NCBI GenBank assembly: GCA_020205615.1
Contig: CM035162.1
Coordinates: forward strand, 42,646,464 to 42,710,463
Length of the DNA stretch: 64,000 nt
Reading direction: 5' to 3'
Source of the DNA: Panax quinquefolius
Taxonomy: Eukaryota; Streptophyta; Magnoliopsida; Apiales; Araliaceae
Part shown: in pieces, positions 10,493 through 22,365 of the stretch
Position numbering within the stretch: the stretch's first letter is position 1
How the letters are laid out: each line of letters starts with the position of its first letter
Made by a program: the position numbers and the translations under genes
Notes under the pieces: model-generated
Databases searched by the model: none
What the model saw: the letters and a program-made list of their open reading frames with translations, nothing else
Told to the model about the DNA's origin: nothing

Positions 10493-11369
10493 TGTTGACG
10501 TCGGGATTTTTAGATGTCCCTTTCTGTTACTTGTTCTTTAGTGTTCTCATTTTAGGTGAGATTTGTTTGAAAAAACAAGTGAAAAAGGTCCGACATGTAT
10601 AATGTCGACGATGGACTGTTAAGATTCGCCAGTTGGTTTTTTAAATGGTTTTACCAACACAACCGAGAAAAGGTTTGCACATTGACCCGATGATGATGTG
10701 ACATCGCTAAGCGATGGTCGGTGAAACCGAGATTCATTAGGGTCCGGTGACTTGGTTATGCGGAGGGAAGGTGTTAGGTACCCCCCGACATCCGTGTTAC
10801 CACGGTGACCGCCTCTTTTCAAGAAACTGTTATTTGAATGTATGTGTGTGTGTGAGTCAATGTGCTAATTTTTTAGAAGTAGTGCGAGGCCTCGTTCGCA
10901 CCTATATACACAGGGTTTGAATTTATGTAAAAATTCAATTTTAAGCAAGATATGACAGTGATGTTTTATAAAAGAGGTTTTTCAAACCCTGATGCTCAAT
11001 AGTAATTGAGACCTTTTACACTCCCATTTTATTAAGTGCTTGGCTTGATTGATTATATTTTACAGATGCGAGGCATCCGTATGAAAATAATATACAAAAT
11101 AATGCCGACTTCCTCATGGGTATAATTTACAAAATAATTCAAACACTGAAGAATAATTTACAAGCTGCTTACAGCTGAAAATGTCCATCACGGGAACCGA
11201 ATCTAGATCCAATGGGCTGAATCTGTGATCACATGATTCCTAGGCGCACATGATACTATAATTTGTATGAAAGCAGTAAGCAGGTATATATATAAAAGCT
11301 ATAAATATATATATACAGACATGATCACCAACCACGAAGCACCTCCATGGGGGATCAGAAATGTAAATA

Positions 11370-11600
11370 AAGCAGTAAAAGCTATCAACCGCCACAGAGG
11401 AAACTCCAGGCGGGACAAAACATAAATAAAGCTGTAAAGCTATCAACCGCCATGGAGGGAACTCCAAGCAGGACAAAATATAAAGAAAGCTGTATAAAGC
11501 GATCAACTGCCACGAAGTAAACTCCAGGCAGGACGAAACGTAAAGAAAGCTGTAAAAGCGATCAACCACCACGAAGTAAACTCCAGGTGGGACGAAGATA
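11370..11600. repeat. ~55-60-bp tandem repeats in B's LTR
   Basis: About five copies of 'gctgtaaagc(t/g)atcaacc', 'gccac..aggaaactccagg' and 'gggacaaaac' in a row, also present at about 43910-44140 in the 5' LTR. Their minus-strand frames produce spurious 'FVPPGVYFVVVDRFYSFLY'-type peptides. Confidence 0.7.
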
Positions 11601-11604
11601 TATA

Positions 11605-11677
11605 TATATATATATAAAAGCAATAAACGCATCGGATGTAAAATCCAGGCTCATCAAACAGAGTTCGACAACAGTTC

Positions 11678-11708
<31 letters not shown>

Positions 11709-11779
11709 AGCGAATAAACGCATACCGGATGTAAAATCGGGCTCATCGAATGTAGTCCAAACAACAGTTCATTTATATA

Positions 11780-11849
<70 letters not shown>

Positions 11850-12001
11850 AAAGGTAAACGCTCAGGATGTAAAATCCGGGCTCATCGAATAGAGTTCGAC
11901 ATACAGTTCATATATATATAAATATATATATATCTAAAAGCAAATAAACGCCGAGGCATCAAGTTCAGGCTCAATCGATGCATAACTCGATAATGTTAGT
12001 C

Positions 12002-12075
<74 letters not shown>

Positions 12076-12076
12076 A
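11605..12076. repeat. (TA)n tracts interleaved with ~65-110-bp units in B's 3' LTR
   Basis: Three or four units of 'aaacgca..ggatgtaaaatcc', 'ggctcatcgaa..agagttcgac', 'aacagttcatatata' are separated by (TA)n tracts: about 11675-11710, 11775-11845, and 12005-12056 followed by (AC)n to 12076. The same units, fewer of them, are at 44160-44310. Confidence 0.8.
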
Positions 12077-12384
12077 CCGAAATGAAAACCACGAGATAGA
12101 AGTCCGGGGCAAATACGCACAACACGACTCTCGGCGTGAAGCGAGGTGTGTGCGAGAGATGAAGAGAATGACTTTAAAGTGTGTGAGAAGGCTTACGATT
12201 AAGCGGCAAAGAAGACTTCTATATCTTTAAAGTGGTAAATAGCGGGCTTTTGTAGGTACAAAAGAAGCTATATATGAGCTCACAGGTGTTTAAAATGAGA
12301 AAGTACATTGCATGGGGTGAGTGCAGAGCAAATTGGGCAGGGCTTCTTCGCCGTTTTCTCTTGCAAAATGGGCACCCCAAGCCC

Positions 12385-12395
12385 TCTATTTATAG
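12385..12395 (-). promoter_or_regulatory. TATA box of B's 3' LTR
   Basis: The plus strand reads ctatttataga, so minus reads TCTATAAATAG followed by AGGGC. This is the best core promoter in the LTR. The corresponding sequence is absent from the 5' LTR. Confidence 0.55.
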
Positions 12396-12989
12396 ACTAA
12401 GTAGCCGCAGGTGTACCTACGGCTGAGTCGCAGGTGTACCAGAGGCAACCCGGGTGGGCCTGGGTTTCTCAGGTCAGGTTGTCTCGTAGTACGTGCACTC
12501 GGGCACTGTAATGTCCACTCGAACTTTCAGAAGTGCAATCCGGACATCCGTTTGAGGTATACAGGACCTATTTCGGACCGTCGTTGTCGAGAGTTGTACG
12601 ATGGCATGGGATTAGAGTTTGTACGAAGTCATTGAAGATGGGACGATGCCCTCTGGTCTTCAAGCTTCAACTTTCATCCGTTACCCCGCACAATAGTCAC
12701 TCAAAATTGGTTATTCTTGTGGAACATTGTTGTGTAGAGATGTTGAGATGACGTGGCGTGGCATCGTGTTGGCGAGATGACGATGTTGCCCCTCACCGGT
12801 GTTATCGTCGGATTAAGCTGATAAAGCAGACTTTGCTCAGGCTTCGCTAAGATTGGACTGCTGCAATTGTTGAAGGTTTTCATTGTCATCTTTGAGGTGT
12901 TCCTGTCCTCCCAGAATTATCTCCGAGTTGGTACAGTGTATCTCATTGTGAGCGCCGAGATTGAAGTTGGTCGTATTTGAAACAAGCAT

Positions 12990-13158
12990 TTTCGGGGTTA
13001 TCGCCAAAACTGCATTCCTTGGGGTTATCACCAAGGTTGGTGGCTATTCCCATGGTTGAGACTGAGACTGGATACCTCGGGGTTATCTTCGAGATTAATT
13101 GGTCTTCTCCGGTGTGTGTTCCGGTATTGGATCTGCATGCCTCGGGGTTATCTCCGAG
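12990..13158. repeat. Series of hairpins with a GGTTATC loop in B's LTR
   Basis: Perfect or near-perfect small stems share the loop GGTTATC: CCTTGG..CCAAGG (13017-13036), CCTCGG..TCGAG (13075-13094) and CCTCGG..CCGAGG (13140-13158), with a weaker one at 12990-13008. The stems change on both arms together. The same series is in the 5' LTR (about 44758-44935). Confidence 0.75.
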
Positions 13159-13318
13159 GTTGGAATTGTTACTCCCAGTGTGTGTTCTGGGGTTGACGCT
13201 GAACTTCTGGTAGTATCCGATATGGATGTGGATTATCTTTCAGGGTTCCCTCTTAAAAGAAGAATCTGTCCTCCTGCAATGTTAGTGACAGTAGTACAGA
13301 AAATTTCGAGTGTCTATA

Positions 13319-13331
13319 AATGCCCCTCTTT
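13319..13331 (-). other. Polypurine tract of element B
   Basis: The plus strand reads aatgcccctcttt, so minus reads AAAGAGGGGCATT, directly before the 3' LTR. It marks the plus-strand priming site and the minus orientation. Confidence 0.75.
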
Positions 13332-13925
13332 ATCATACTCATGCATGGCGATGCATGGGTAGGATAAAGAATCCTAGACACTTGAAACGCAACAAGACAA
13401 ACATGGTACTATATGTAGCAACATGAGGCAAATGTATGATGCATGTGTACGGGGTTGTAGCCCAACATGCTGGGGATGATTGTTGGATCCCTGTTGCTTC
13501 AACTGGGGATTGGCAATGCTGACCAGATTTGATGTGTAATCCGAATCTGTTAGGATGTTAATGTTGGAGTTATCACAAAATTCATGTGTTCTTGATAACG
13601 ACTTGATCCTGAAGAGGTACCTCTTATGTGCAAGAGATCTGTGGGGATAAGGCTTGGTCTGTTTGAGGATGTGTATAACATATTCCATCATCTATCCTCT
13701 TTGATAACGTTGACCTTTCCTGGTTAGTATCGCCAGAATATGTCACGATTCTGTTGTACTTACTGCCAACAGCAAATGTTATCAGGGATGCTTGACCTTC
13801 GTTGACGTGTACTTCACAGACATGTGAATCAATGGCTAAAAAATCTTGGGGGATATATTGTCAAGGTTGCTTGACCTTCGCTGACGTGTGAACCAATGGC
13901 TAATACTCCGTGGGTAGATTGTCAA
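13319..13925 (-). other. 3' untranslated region of element B, right of the 3' LTR
   Basis: No gene seen. The block 'gcttgaccttcg.tgacgtgt' with 'aatggctaa' occurs twice here (13788-13845 and 13865-13905). It recurs beyond element D at 21440-21480 and 21590-21640, so it is a dispersed 3'-UTR repeat of B that D has split. Confidence 0.6.
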
Positions 13926-14997
13926 TGTAACAACCCCAAAATAGGTTCATTCCATCCAACCCATTCTGAGTCGCCAAATATATGGTACGAAAAACAACTA
14001 CAACTTTATTACAACAATTGTCGTGCAAAATACAACAACACATATCTTTGTGAGTTTGGATACAAATATATACCAATCAGTAGTACGTCACAATGACACC
14101 TTACATAAAGGTATAGTCAAAAACTGTTTTAGAAATTAGAATCTTTGGGAAGTGCTCAAGGAAACCTTCATACATGGGAGGCCATGCTTTTAGGTTATGG
14201 TAGATATCATATGGCCACAGAATTATCCTTGGTTGACCCAATAAACCCCAAAGAAAAACGAGAAGATTACTATCATATTCTTCCCAATGGTGAGCCTTCT
14301 CTTGACATATCATTATCTCCACTGTCTCTAATTGGGTATTATACTCCAAACAAACACCAAGATTATATAGGTAGTGCTTGTAAATATACACAACAAGTGG
14401 ATGAAAGCTGACAACCATGTCTTATGATAACACGAGGTTGTATGTCATTAGACATCTTGTATGATAGTGACAAAACACCCTTCCAAGTTAAATTCACCTC
14501 ACCCTCAACATCTATAGACCACCAATCTATTCCTCGCTATCCCCCACTTCTCGACCCGGCTACACTTTTATTACACGAAGGAATTGTGAAACAAAAGGGT
14601 GAGCACAACTAGCTCGATAAAGAATATTATGACTAAAGATAAATAAATTATCAATAGTCTTCATCGATGTAATAAATCGAGATTTAAAACATATGGTAGA
14701 TGATAAAACTTTTCAACCATATAGTTATAGTGAATGAAGCGATCCATTAGAAGAGTCGAATAGACTATAAAGTCTATTGTCTTCTCCATGTTAAAAATCC
14801 ACCAACAATGTTTTATCCTGTAACATCAATCAACAATTCACGCCCACAATCACGTGTATAAATCATAATCATAATTGTAGTTCTAAATTCCTTTCCTCAT
14901 CCAAGACAAAGATAATTTTCATCACTTGTCTTTACGAAACATCAAAGATCATGGTTATACCAAATCACGAGTTCACATTCATAATCATACTAATAAA

Positions 14998-15480
14998 TTC
15001 ATCTTTTTACCACGGCCAAAGATATTCATCAACAGTTCATCTTTACACTCTGAGCTAAAGATATTCAACAACGGGTCATCTTTGCATTACAAGCCAAAGA
15101 TATTCATCAATAATTCATCTTTGCACTACTGTGCTAAAGATATTCAACACGGGTCATCTTTGCATTACAAGCCAAAGATATTCATTAATAATTCATCTTT
15201 TTTCTATGGCTAAAGATATTCAACAATGAGCCATCTTTGCATTTCGAGCAAAAGATATTCATCAATAATTCATCTTTTTTGCACTTCTAAATTTAAAGAT
15301 ATTCAACAACAAGGTCATCTTTGCATTACGAGCAAAAGATATTCATCGATAATTCATCTTTGCACTCTTGGCTAAAGATATTCAACAACAAAGTCATCTT
15401 TGCATTACGAGCAAAAGATATTCATCAATAATTCATCTTTTACCTCTTGGCTAAAGATATTCATCAGTTGGTCGTGTTCA
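14998..15480. repeat. Hairpin array in D's 3' LTR, alternating two monomer types
   Basis: About 12 monomers of 37-40 bp have the form CATCTTTG-(~9)-CAAAGATATTCA. Two types alternate: one preceded by 'atcaataatt' and one by 'aacaacgggt', giving a ~75-bp dimer. Each monomer can fold as a short stem (ATCTTTG/CAAAGAT). Confidence 0.85.
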
Positions 15481-15654
15481 TTTAAACACTGTTCATCTTT
15501 GCATTGATTTTATCCACGTCCAAAATACCTCAAAAATAATCATAGTGGTGTAAAATTCAAGAATGATCAAAACATGGATACAATCAAAGCTAGTATCCAA
15601 AATAGATATTTTAGAGCGAAAAGAAAAATTTTCATTTTTAAATTGAATAGTCTT

Positions 15655-15845
15655 AGATTAAGTGAATAGTAGGTATCGTGAATATATCGTGAATAATAAC
15701 TCAGACACCAAAAGATAGAAATTCCACAAAAAACATCTTCACGCTTCATGAATAGTACTCGTGAATAGTAACTTCGTGAATAGTAACTCATGAATAGTAA
15801 CTTTCGTGAATAGTAACTCATGAATAGTAACCCGGCATGAAAAAG
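15655..15845. repeat. 13-14-bp 'gtgaatagtaactc' array in D's 3' LTR
   Basis: Head-to-tail copies of (c/a)(g/t)tgaatagtaact with alternating CGTGAATAGT and CATGAATAGT versions. The same array is at 19570-19765 in the other LTR and, on the opposite strand, in C and E. Confidence 0.85.
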
Positions 15846-16110
15846 TTCCAAATTTGATAAAAAGTTCCAACCAATATTTCAAAGATAATGATATTGAAGA
15901 AATAATATCATCATCGAGAAGAAAATAACATCCCTTACCTCGAAAAGGCAAGTACTTCTAGTTGAAACACGGATATAGTCTTTGAAGGAACTTGCACCAT
16001 CTAACAATACTCAAAGTATACTCAAAATACTCACAAGAAATACGCTCGATAATATAGAGAGAAAAGAGAAAACTTGTTTACGGTGTGATTTTCAATTCTA
16101 ACTTAGCCCT

Positions 16111-16120
16111 CTATTTATAG
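16111..16120 (-). promoter_or_regulatory. TATA box, D 3' LTR
   Basis: Minus reads CTATAAATAG followed by AGGGCTAAGTTAGAATTG. The same block is in every LTR of the family in this window. Confidence 0.7.
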
Positions 16121-17525
16121 GAAAATGTTAGCACGCAGAAGCGGACTTAACCGCAACCCGATGATGGCTTTACATTCGCTACTATTCCACCCACCAAAAA
16201 TCAGCCATCTTCCCCAACAACCAAGAGTGGGGCCCACTCAATTCTAGAATTTTCCACCAAAACCTAATTTAAGAATCGATTACCTCTTAAAATTCATAAC
16301 AAATCATACGTTCATTTTAACGGTTCAAAATTTGTGGACATATACTCAACTTATATATGTATAACATATCCAAAAATTACAACGATCCAACGGTCGGATC
16401 AAAATTTATAACTCACATAATATATTTGAAGAACAACGATTTTTTGGACTATTAGTCCTTGGACCGATTTCATTCAAAATTTCACCACGAAATATCTACA
16501 AAGAATTTTTGGGTGATTCAAATTTCTATAGTTAGCTTACTTCTAGGGCTTTCTTTTGATATATGGCTCATCTCTTAACTCATTATACACAAAGAGTTAT
16601 GGATTTTACAAAATCAAGTAATAAACTAATTTTTACGAAAATCCCATACTTTGTTCTCCATTTAAACAAATCTTGATAAAACACCTCATCATTAATTCCT
16701 TCACTTATAACCACATAAATAAATCCATCATTTATATCCACATCAAATAAATATTTTCTTATCATATGAATCAATAATTAATTATTCACAAATAATATTA
16801 CTGAGAATCACATTTATGACAACCAGTAGTTCCCGGAAGAGGGGCTTTCAATAAGAATTTCTCCTTCTTGGGCGCGCAATTAGGTGACCAAACCTCTCCT
16901 TGATGAGAACTTTCTAGACATTGCCACTAATGCTATCTAATAATATTATTCAAATAATATGAATTATTGATCGATAATGGGAAATCTTGTGTAAATTGAT
17001 AATTATTGAACAACAATAATATAAAATATCAACACGACAATTATTGAATCAATAAAATAAAATATTGAGCGAAGTAATTCTTGTAACAATTATTGAGTAG
17101 TAGTGGCTTCTCACGTAAGAATCAATAATGAAAAAAAATCTTTATGTAATCTGGTGTGCTCTTAATTGTGCAACAACGCGTATTACTTTACTTTACCAAT
17201 AGGGTATTCCAACAAAGATGTTAACTTGTAACGATGATTACGCTAGTTATTTATAAAAACTCAAATTTGTCGTTTTCTCCATCCGATAGTTATACATTAT
17301 GGGGCCCACAAATGATGCTGTTGGTCGTCATGCGAATATTCTCAAGCGAGAAAGAATATTCCACGACTAAACGAATATTCCCAAACAACAATAAGTATTT
17401 TATAGCCACTTGCTTATTTTGAAAAAAATTCATATATCACCCTTAACTTTAACCTTTTATCAATTTAACCATTTCTTGAATAGAAAAATTGAATACTTTT
17501 ATTTCATAAAATTAGGGGTCTTACA

Positions 17526-17854
17526 ATCTCCCTCCTTATGAAATTTCGTCCCCGAAATTTACGTACACAGTATTTCAAAGAGTTGAGAATACCTTGTTTT
17601 CATTTGATTCTATCTCCCCTGTCATCATGATTTCTCCATTGCTCATCTCTCCGTATTTTAGATATCATTCTAGAATCTGACTTCAAAACAAAGGTTAATT
17701 AAGCAAATTAACATATCACATAATATCTCGATATTATGGTGACCAACAAATAAGCTTAGGTAGGACACACTAGCGAAGAATTTACTCATCTCTCCCTCCT
17801 AGTTCTATTCCCCGATCTCGCATGAGAGATCATATCCCTAAGCTCGATACCAAA
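17526..17854 (-). other. Element D internal remnant: polypurine tract to primer site
   Basis: It starts with atctccctccttatg (minus CATAAGGAGGGAGAT, the purine tract) followed by the end of the coding-region tail (tcgtccccgaaatt). It ends with taagctcgataccaaa (17839-17854; minus TTTGGTATCGAGCTTA, an iMet-type primer site). All of gag and pol is deleted between them. Retaining both priming sites means an RNA from it could still be copied by enzymes supplied in trans. Confidence 0.88.
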
Positions 17855-20800
17855 TGTAACAACCCCAAAATAGGTTCATTCCATCCAACCCATTACGAAG
17901 TCGCCAAATATAGAATACGAAAAAACAACTACAACTTTATTACAACAATTGTCGTGCAAAATACAACAACACATATCTTTGTGAGTTTGGATACAAATAT
18001 ATACCAGCTCAGAAGTACGTCACAATGACACCTTACATAAAGGTATAGTCAAAAACTGTTTTAGAAATTAGAATCTTTGGGAAGTGCTCAAGGAAACCTT
18101 CATACATGGGAGGCCATGCTTTTAGGTTATGGTAGATATCATATGGCCACAGAATTATCCTTGGTTGACCCAATAAACCCCAAAGAAAAAGCGAGAAGAT
18201 TACTATCATATTCTTCCCAATGGTGAGCCTTCTCTTGACATATCATTATCTCCACTTTGTCTCTAATTGGGTATTATACTCCAAACAAACACCAAGATTA
18301 TATAGGTAGTGCTTGTAAATATACACAGCAAGTGGATGAGCACAACCATGTCTTATGATAACACGAGGTTGTATGTCATTAGACATCTTGTATGATAGTG
18401 ACAAAACACCCTTCAAGTTAAATTCACCTCACCCTCAACATCTATAGACCACCAATCTATTCCTCGCTTATCCCCGCTCGACCCGGCTACACTTTTATTA
18501 CACGAAAGGAATTGTGAAACAAAAGGGTGAGCCAACTAGCTCGATAAAGAATATTATGACTAAAGATAAATAAATTATCAATAGTCTTCATCGATAATAA
18601 ATCGAGAGATTTAAAACATATGGTAGATGATAAAACTTTTCAACCATAGTTGCAGCGTGAATGAGCAATCCATTAGAAGAGTCGAATAGACTATAAAAGT
18701 CTATTGTCTTCTCCATGTTAAAATCCACCAACAATGTTTTATCCTGTAACATCAATCAACAATTCACATCCACAATCACGTGTATAAATCATAATCATAA
18801 TTGTAGTTCTAAATTCCTTTCCTCATCCAAGACAAAGATAATTTTCATCACTTGTCTTTACGAAACATCAAAGATCATGGTTATACCAAATCACAGTTCA
18901 TTCATAATCATACTAATAAATTCATCTTTTTACCACGGGCCAAAGATATTCATCAACAGTTCATCTTTACACTACGGGCTAAAGATATTCAAACAACGGG
19001 TCATCTTTGCATTACAAGCCAAAGATATTCATCAATAATTCATCTTTTGCACTACAAAGCTAAAGATATTCAACAACGGGTCATCTTTGCATTACAAGCC
19101 AAAGATATTCATTAATAATTCATCTGCACTCGAAATTTAAAGATATTCAACAACGAGCCATCTTTGCATTTCGAGCAAAAAGATATTCATCAATAATTCA
19201 TCTTTGCACTCTGAAATTTAAAGATATTCAACAACGAGTCATCTTTGCATTCTGAGCAAAAGATATTCATCGATAATTCATCTTTGCACTCTTGGCTAAA
19301 AAGATATTCAACAATGGTCATCTTTGCATTACGAGCAAAAGATATTCATCAATAATTCATCTTTGCACTCTTGGCTAAAGATATTCATCGAGTTGGTCAG
19401 TATTCATTTAAACACTGTTCATCTTTGCATTGATTTTATCCACGTCCAAAAATACCTCAAAAATAATCATAGTGGTGTAAAATTCAAGAATGATCAAAAC
19501 ATGGATACAATCAAAGCTAGTATCCAAAATAGATATTTTAGGCGAAAAGAAAAATTTTCATTTTTGATTGAATAGTCCGTATTCGTGAATAGTGTCAGAT
19601 ATCGTGAATAGTGCCGTATACGTGAATAGTAACTCCGACACCAAAAGATAGAAATTCCACAAAAAACATCTTCACACTTCATGAATAGTACTCGTGAATA
19701 ATAACTCGTGAATAGTAACTCATGAATAGTAACTCGTGAATAGTAACTCATGAATAGTAACCCCGACATGAAAAAGTTCCAAATTTGATAAAAAGTTCCA
19801 ACCAATATTTCAAAGATAATGATATTGAAGAAATAATATCATCCGAGAAGAAAATAACATCCTTACCTCGAAAAGCAAGTACTTCTAGTTGAAACAGGAT
19901 ATAGTCTTTGAAGGAACTTGCACCATCTAACAATACTCAAAGTATACTCAAAATACTCACAAGAATCATTTCGATAATATAGAGAGAAAGAGAAAACTTG
20001 TTTACGGTGTGATTTTCAATTCTAACTTAGCCCTCTATTTATAGGAAAATGTTAGCACTGTAGAAGCAAACTTAAACACGCAACTTTGATGGCTTTACAC
20101 GCTACTATTCCACCCACCAAAAATCAGCCATCTTCCCCAACAACCAAGAGTGGGGCCCACTCAATTCTAGAATTTTCCACCAAAACCTAATTTAGAATCG
20201 GTTACCTCTTAAAATTCATAACAAATCATACGTTCATTTTAACGGTTCAAAATTTGTGGACATATACTCAACTTATATATGTATAACATATCCAAAAATT
20301 ACAACGATCCAACGGTCGGATCAAAATTTATAACTCACATAATATATAGTGAAGAACACGATTTTTTGGACTATTAGTCCTTGGACGATTTCATTCAAAA
20401 TTTCACCACGAAATATCTACAAAGAATTTTGGGTGATTCAAATTTCTCTGATTAGCTTACTTCTAGGGCTTTCTTTTGATATATGGCTCATCTCTTAACT
20501 CATTATACATTAAAGAGTTATGGATTTTACAAAATCAAGTAATAAACTAATTTTTTACGAAAATCCCATACTTTGTTCTCCATTTCGACAAATCTTGATA
20601 AAACACCTCATCATTAATTCCTTCACTTATAACCACATAAATAAATCCATCATTTATATCCACATCAAATAAATATTTTCTTATCATATGAATCAATAAT
20701 TAATTATTCACAAATAATATTACGAGAATCACATTTATAATGACGGTAGTAGTTCGAGGGAAAGGGGGCTTTCAATAAGAATTTCTCCTTCTTGGCGCGC

Positions 20801-21438
20801 ATTGATTAGGTGACCAAACCTCTCCTTGTGAGAACTTTCTAGACATTGCCACTAATGCTATCTAATAATATTATTCAAATAATATGAATTATTGATCGAT
20901 AATGGGAAATCTTCATGCGGTGATAATTATTGAACAATGATAATATAAAATATCAACATGACAATTATTGAATCAATAAAATAAAATATTGAGCGATAAT
21001 TCTTTGTAACAATTATTGAGTAGTGGCTTCTCACGTAAGAATCAATAATGGAAAAAAAAATCTTGTGCAATCTGGTGTCTATCTTTGTGCAACAACGGCG
21101 TATTACTTTACTTTACCAACCGGGTATTCCAACGGTGTTAGCAGTAGCGATTACGTAGATTATTTATAAAAACTCAAATTTGTCGTTTTCTCCATCAGAT
21201 AGTTATTACATTATGGGGCCCACAAATGGCTTTGGCAAATAAATGCGAATATTCTCAAGCGGAAAGAATATTCCACGACCAAACGAATATTCCCAAACAA
21301 CAATAAGTATTTTATAGCCACTTGCTTATTTTGAAAAAAAATTCATATATCACCCTTAACTTTAACCTTTTATCAATTTAACCATTTCTTGAATAGAAAA
21401 ATTGAATACTTTTATTTCATAAAATTGAGGGTCTTCTG
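17855..21438 (-). repeat. Element D 5' LTR
   Basis: Partner of 13926-17525. It carries the same segments: hairpin array 18905-19420, 13-14-bp array 19570-19765, and TATA box 20035-20044 on minus. The outer end reads gggtcttctg instead of gggtcttaca, one of many CAG/CTG-type discrepancies between copies. Confidence 0.9.
20035..20044 (-). promoter_or_regulatory. TATA box, D 5' LTR
   Basis: Minus CTATAAATAG, the same context as at 16111-16120. This copy would drive transcription of element D. Confidence 0.7.
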
Positions 21439-22365
21439 ATCAAGTCTCACCTTGACCTCACGACGCGATGAATCAATGGAACATTGCGTTGTGACCCCCG
21501 CCGGGGATCCACTGGGGAATATAAGTAATCGAGCATGAAATCCTCGTATAGCTCTAGAGCTATAATAGGTTTAATCGCTATCGGCTGAGATAACGCCAAG
21601 GCTGCTTGACCTTCAATGATATGTGTCTTAACGGCTTGAATTCACATTGTAATCCCCTGCCAGGGCTCCACGTTGTAATCCCCGTCGGGGACTCACGTTG
21701 GGTAACGACCCGGAGTTGGCGGCATCAAACCTGTATAAGGTACTGCCGGATGTGATTTGTGACAAATGAGATCATTGGCAAGGTATACCTCGTGTTCGGG
21801 TGACTACGAATGGGCGATGTATAGACTCAAAGTTTCATCTGAGAAGACCAGGATTGCATGCTGTTTTGTTCAATCGCGTGGCATTTTTATTCTCGATTTG
21901 ACCTTTCTAGTCCGTAAGAACTCCTTTGCAACTCGAACTGGACCGAGCCGGAGGGGTGGGACCCATTTTTGCTATCTCTTTTGATAGGCCTCTGTTAGTA
22001 GTAGGACGTCTGTGCCCCATTTCCCTGTATTTGTAGCTGTACAGAGATGATGTATTAGATGATGGTATACTTAGGAATGTATGCACAATTTTTCCATTCC
22101 TTATATCATATTAACATCTATTATCTACTATGCATGTATCATGTTTGCATATGTATGTATGTCCAGAGATATTCAGCATTGACCTCTGGATGGTCTTATG
22201 ACACTACCCGCATATGATGTCTTCTTGACGATTAGTCAGTATAGATCATACCCCACCATCATTGGTGGCATTGGGTATCTGATCGTGGTATGATAGCATG
22301 TCACCATCGATGTGGTGGTAGTAGATCATTTCTTTGCATCATACCATGACCTTATTGATGTTTCA
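21439..22365 (+). other. Element B 3' region upstream of the antisense gene
   Basis: No gene could be assigned. It holds repeats of the 3'-UTR type (cttgaccttcaatgat) and a duplicated 'gtaatcccc.gccggggac' phrase (21650-21700). A 72-codon frame at 21766-21984 has no recognisable relatives. The stretch to 22365 ends in ttgatgtttcAG, a possible splice acceptor for the next gene, so an untranslated first exon and intron may lie here. Confidence 0.4.

Larger units (their letters stand above)
10493..13318 (-). repeat. Element B 3' LTR (2.8 kb)
   Basis: It shares its first ~1.2 kb and last ~0.8 kb with 43113-45089. It contains (TA)n tracts, two sets of short tandem repeats, a TATA box (12385-12395) and a hairpin series (12990-13158). 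The other LTR lacks about 0.8 kb corresponding to roughly 11745-12530. The inner edge reads tgtctata where the 5' copy has tgtctaca. Confidence 0.9.
13926..17525 (-). repeat. Element D 3' LTR
   Basis: It is nearly collinear with 17855-21438. Contents: a 14100-14560 segment not present in C or E; about 12 hairpin repeats (14998-15480); a 13-14-bp repeat array (15655-15840); a TATA box (minus CTATAAATAG, 16111-16120); and the family AT-rich end. Open frames at 14101-14612 and 14926-15213 are LTR sequence and are not kept open in the other LTR. Confidence 0.9.
13926..21438 (-). mobile_element. Element D: Tekay-type element with two 3.6-kb LTRs and almost no internal region
   Basis: Two long LTRs (13926-17525 and 17855-21438) enclose 329 bp. 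The plus-strand ends read tgtaacaacccc...gggtcttaca, the inverted family ends. The target duplication is GTCAA (13921-13925) against ATCAA (21439-21443), one mismatch. A purine tract lies next to the low-coordinate LTR and a tRNA-iMet-type primer site next to the other, so orientation is minus. No gag or pol remains. The element is inserted in B's 3' untranslated region. Confidence 0.9.

Noticed and set aside
11240..11632. 130-codon minus frame with repeated 'FVPPGVYFVVVD'-type segments (also 43753-44172)
   Set aside because: It follows the short tandem repeats of B's LTR; the two LTR copies differ in length and stops.
12005..12076. Long (TA)n/(AC)n tracts considered as origin or matrix-attachment signals
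   Set aside because: Simple repeats in an LTR; no further evidence.
14101..14418. Overlapping 105- and 88-codon frames on both strands
   Set aside because: Inside D's LTR; the second LTR breaks both frames. Kept only as a subfamily-specific segment.
14998..15480. CRISPR-like array
   Set aside because: Spacers are not unique, units are degenerate and palindromic, the array recurs in every LTR of the family, and the genome is a plant.
15567..15851. Frames with repeated 'LLFMSYYSR' (also 19494-19805, 60779-61154)
   Set aside because: Translations of the 13-14-bp repeat array; no coding constraint.
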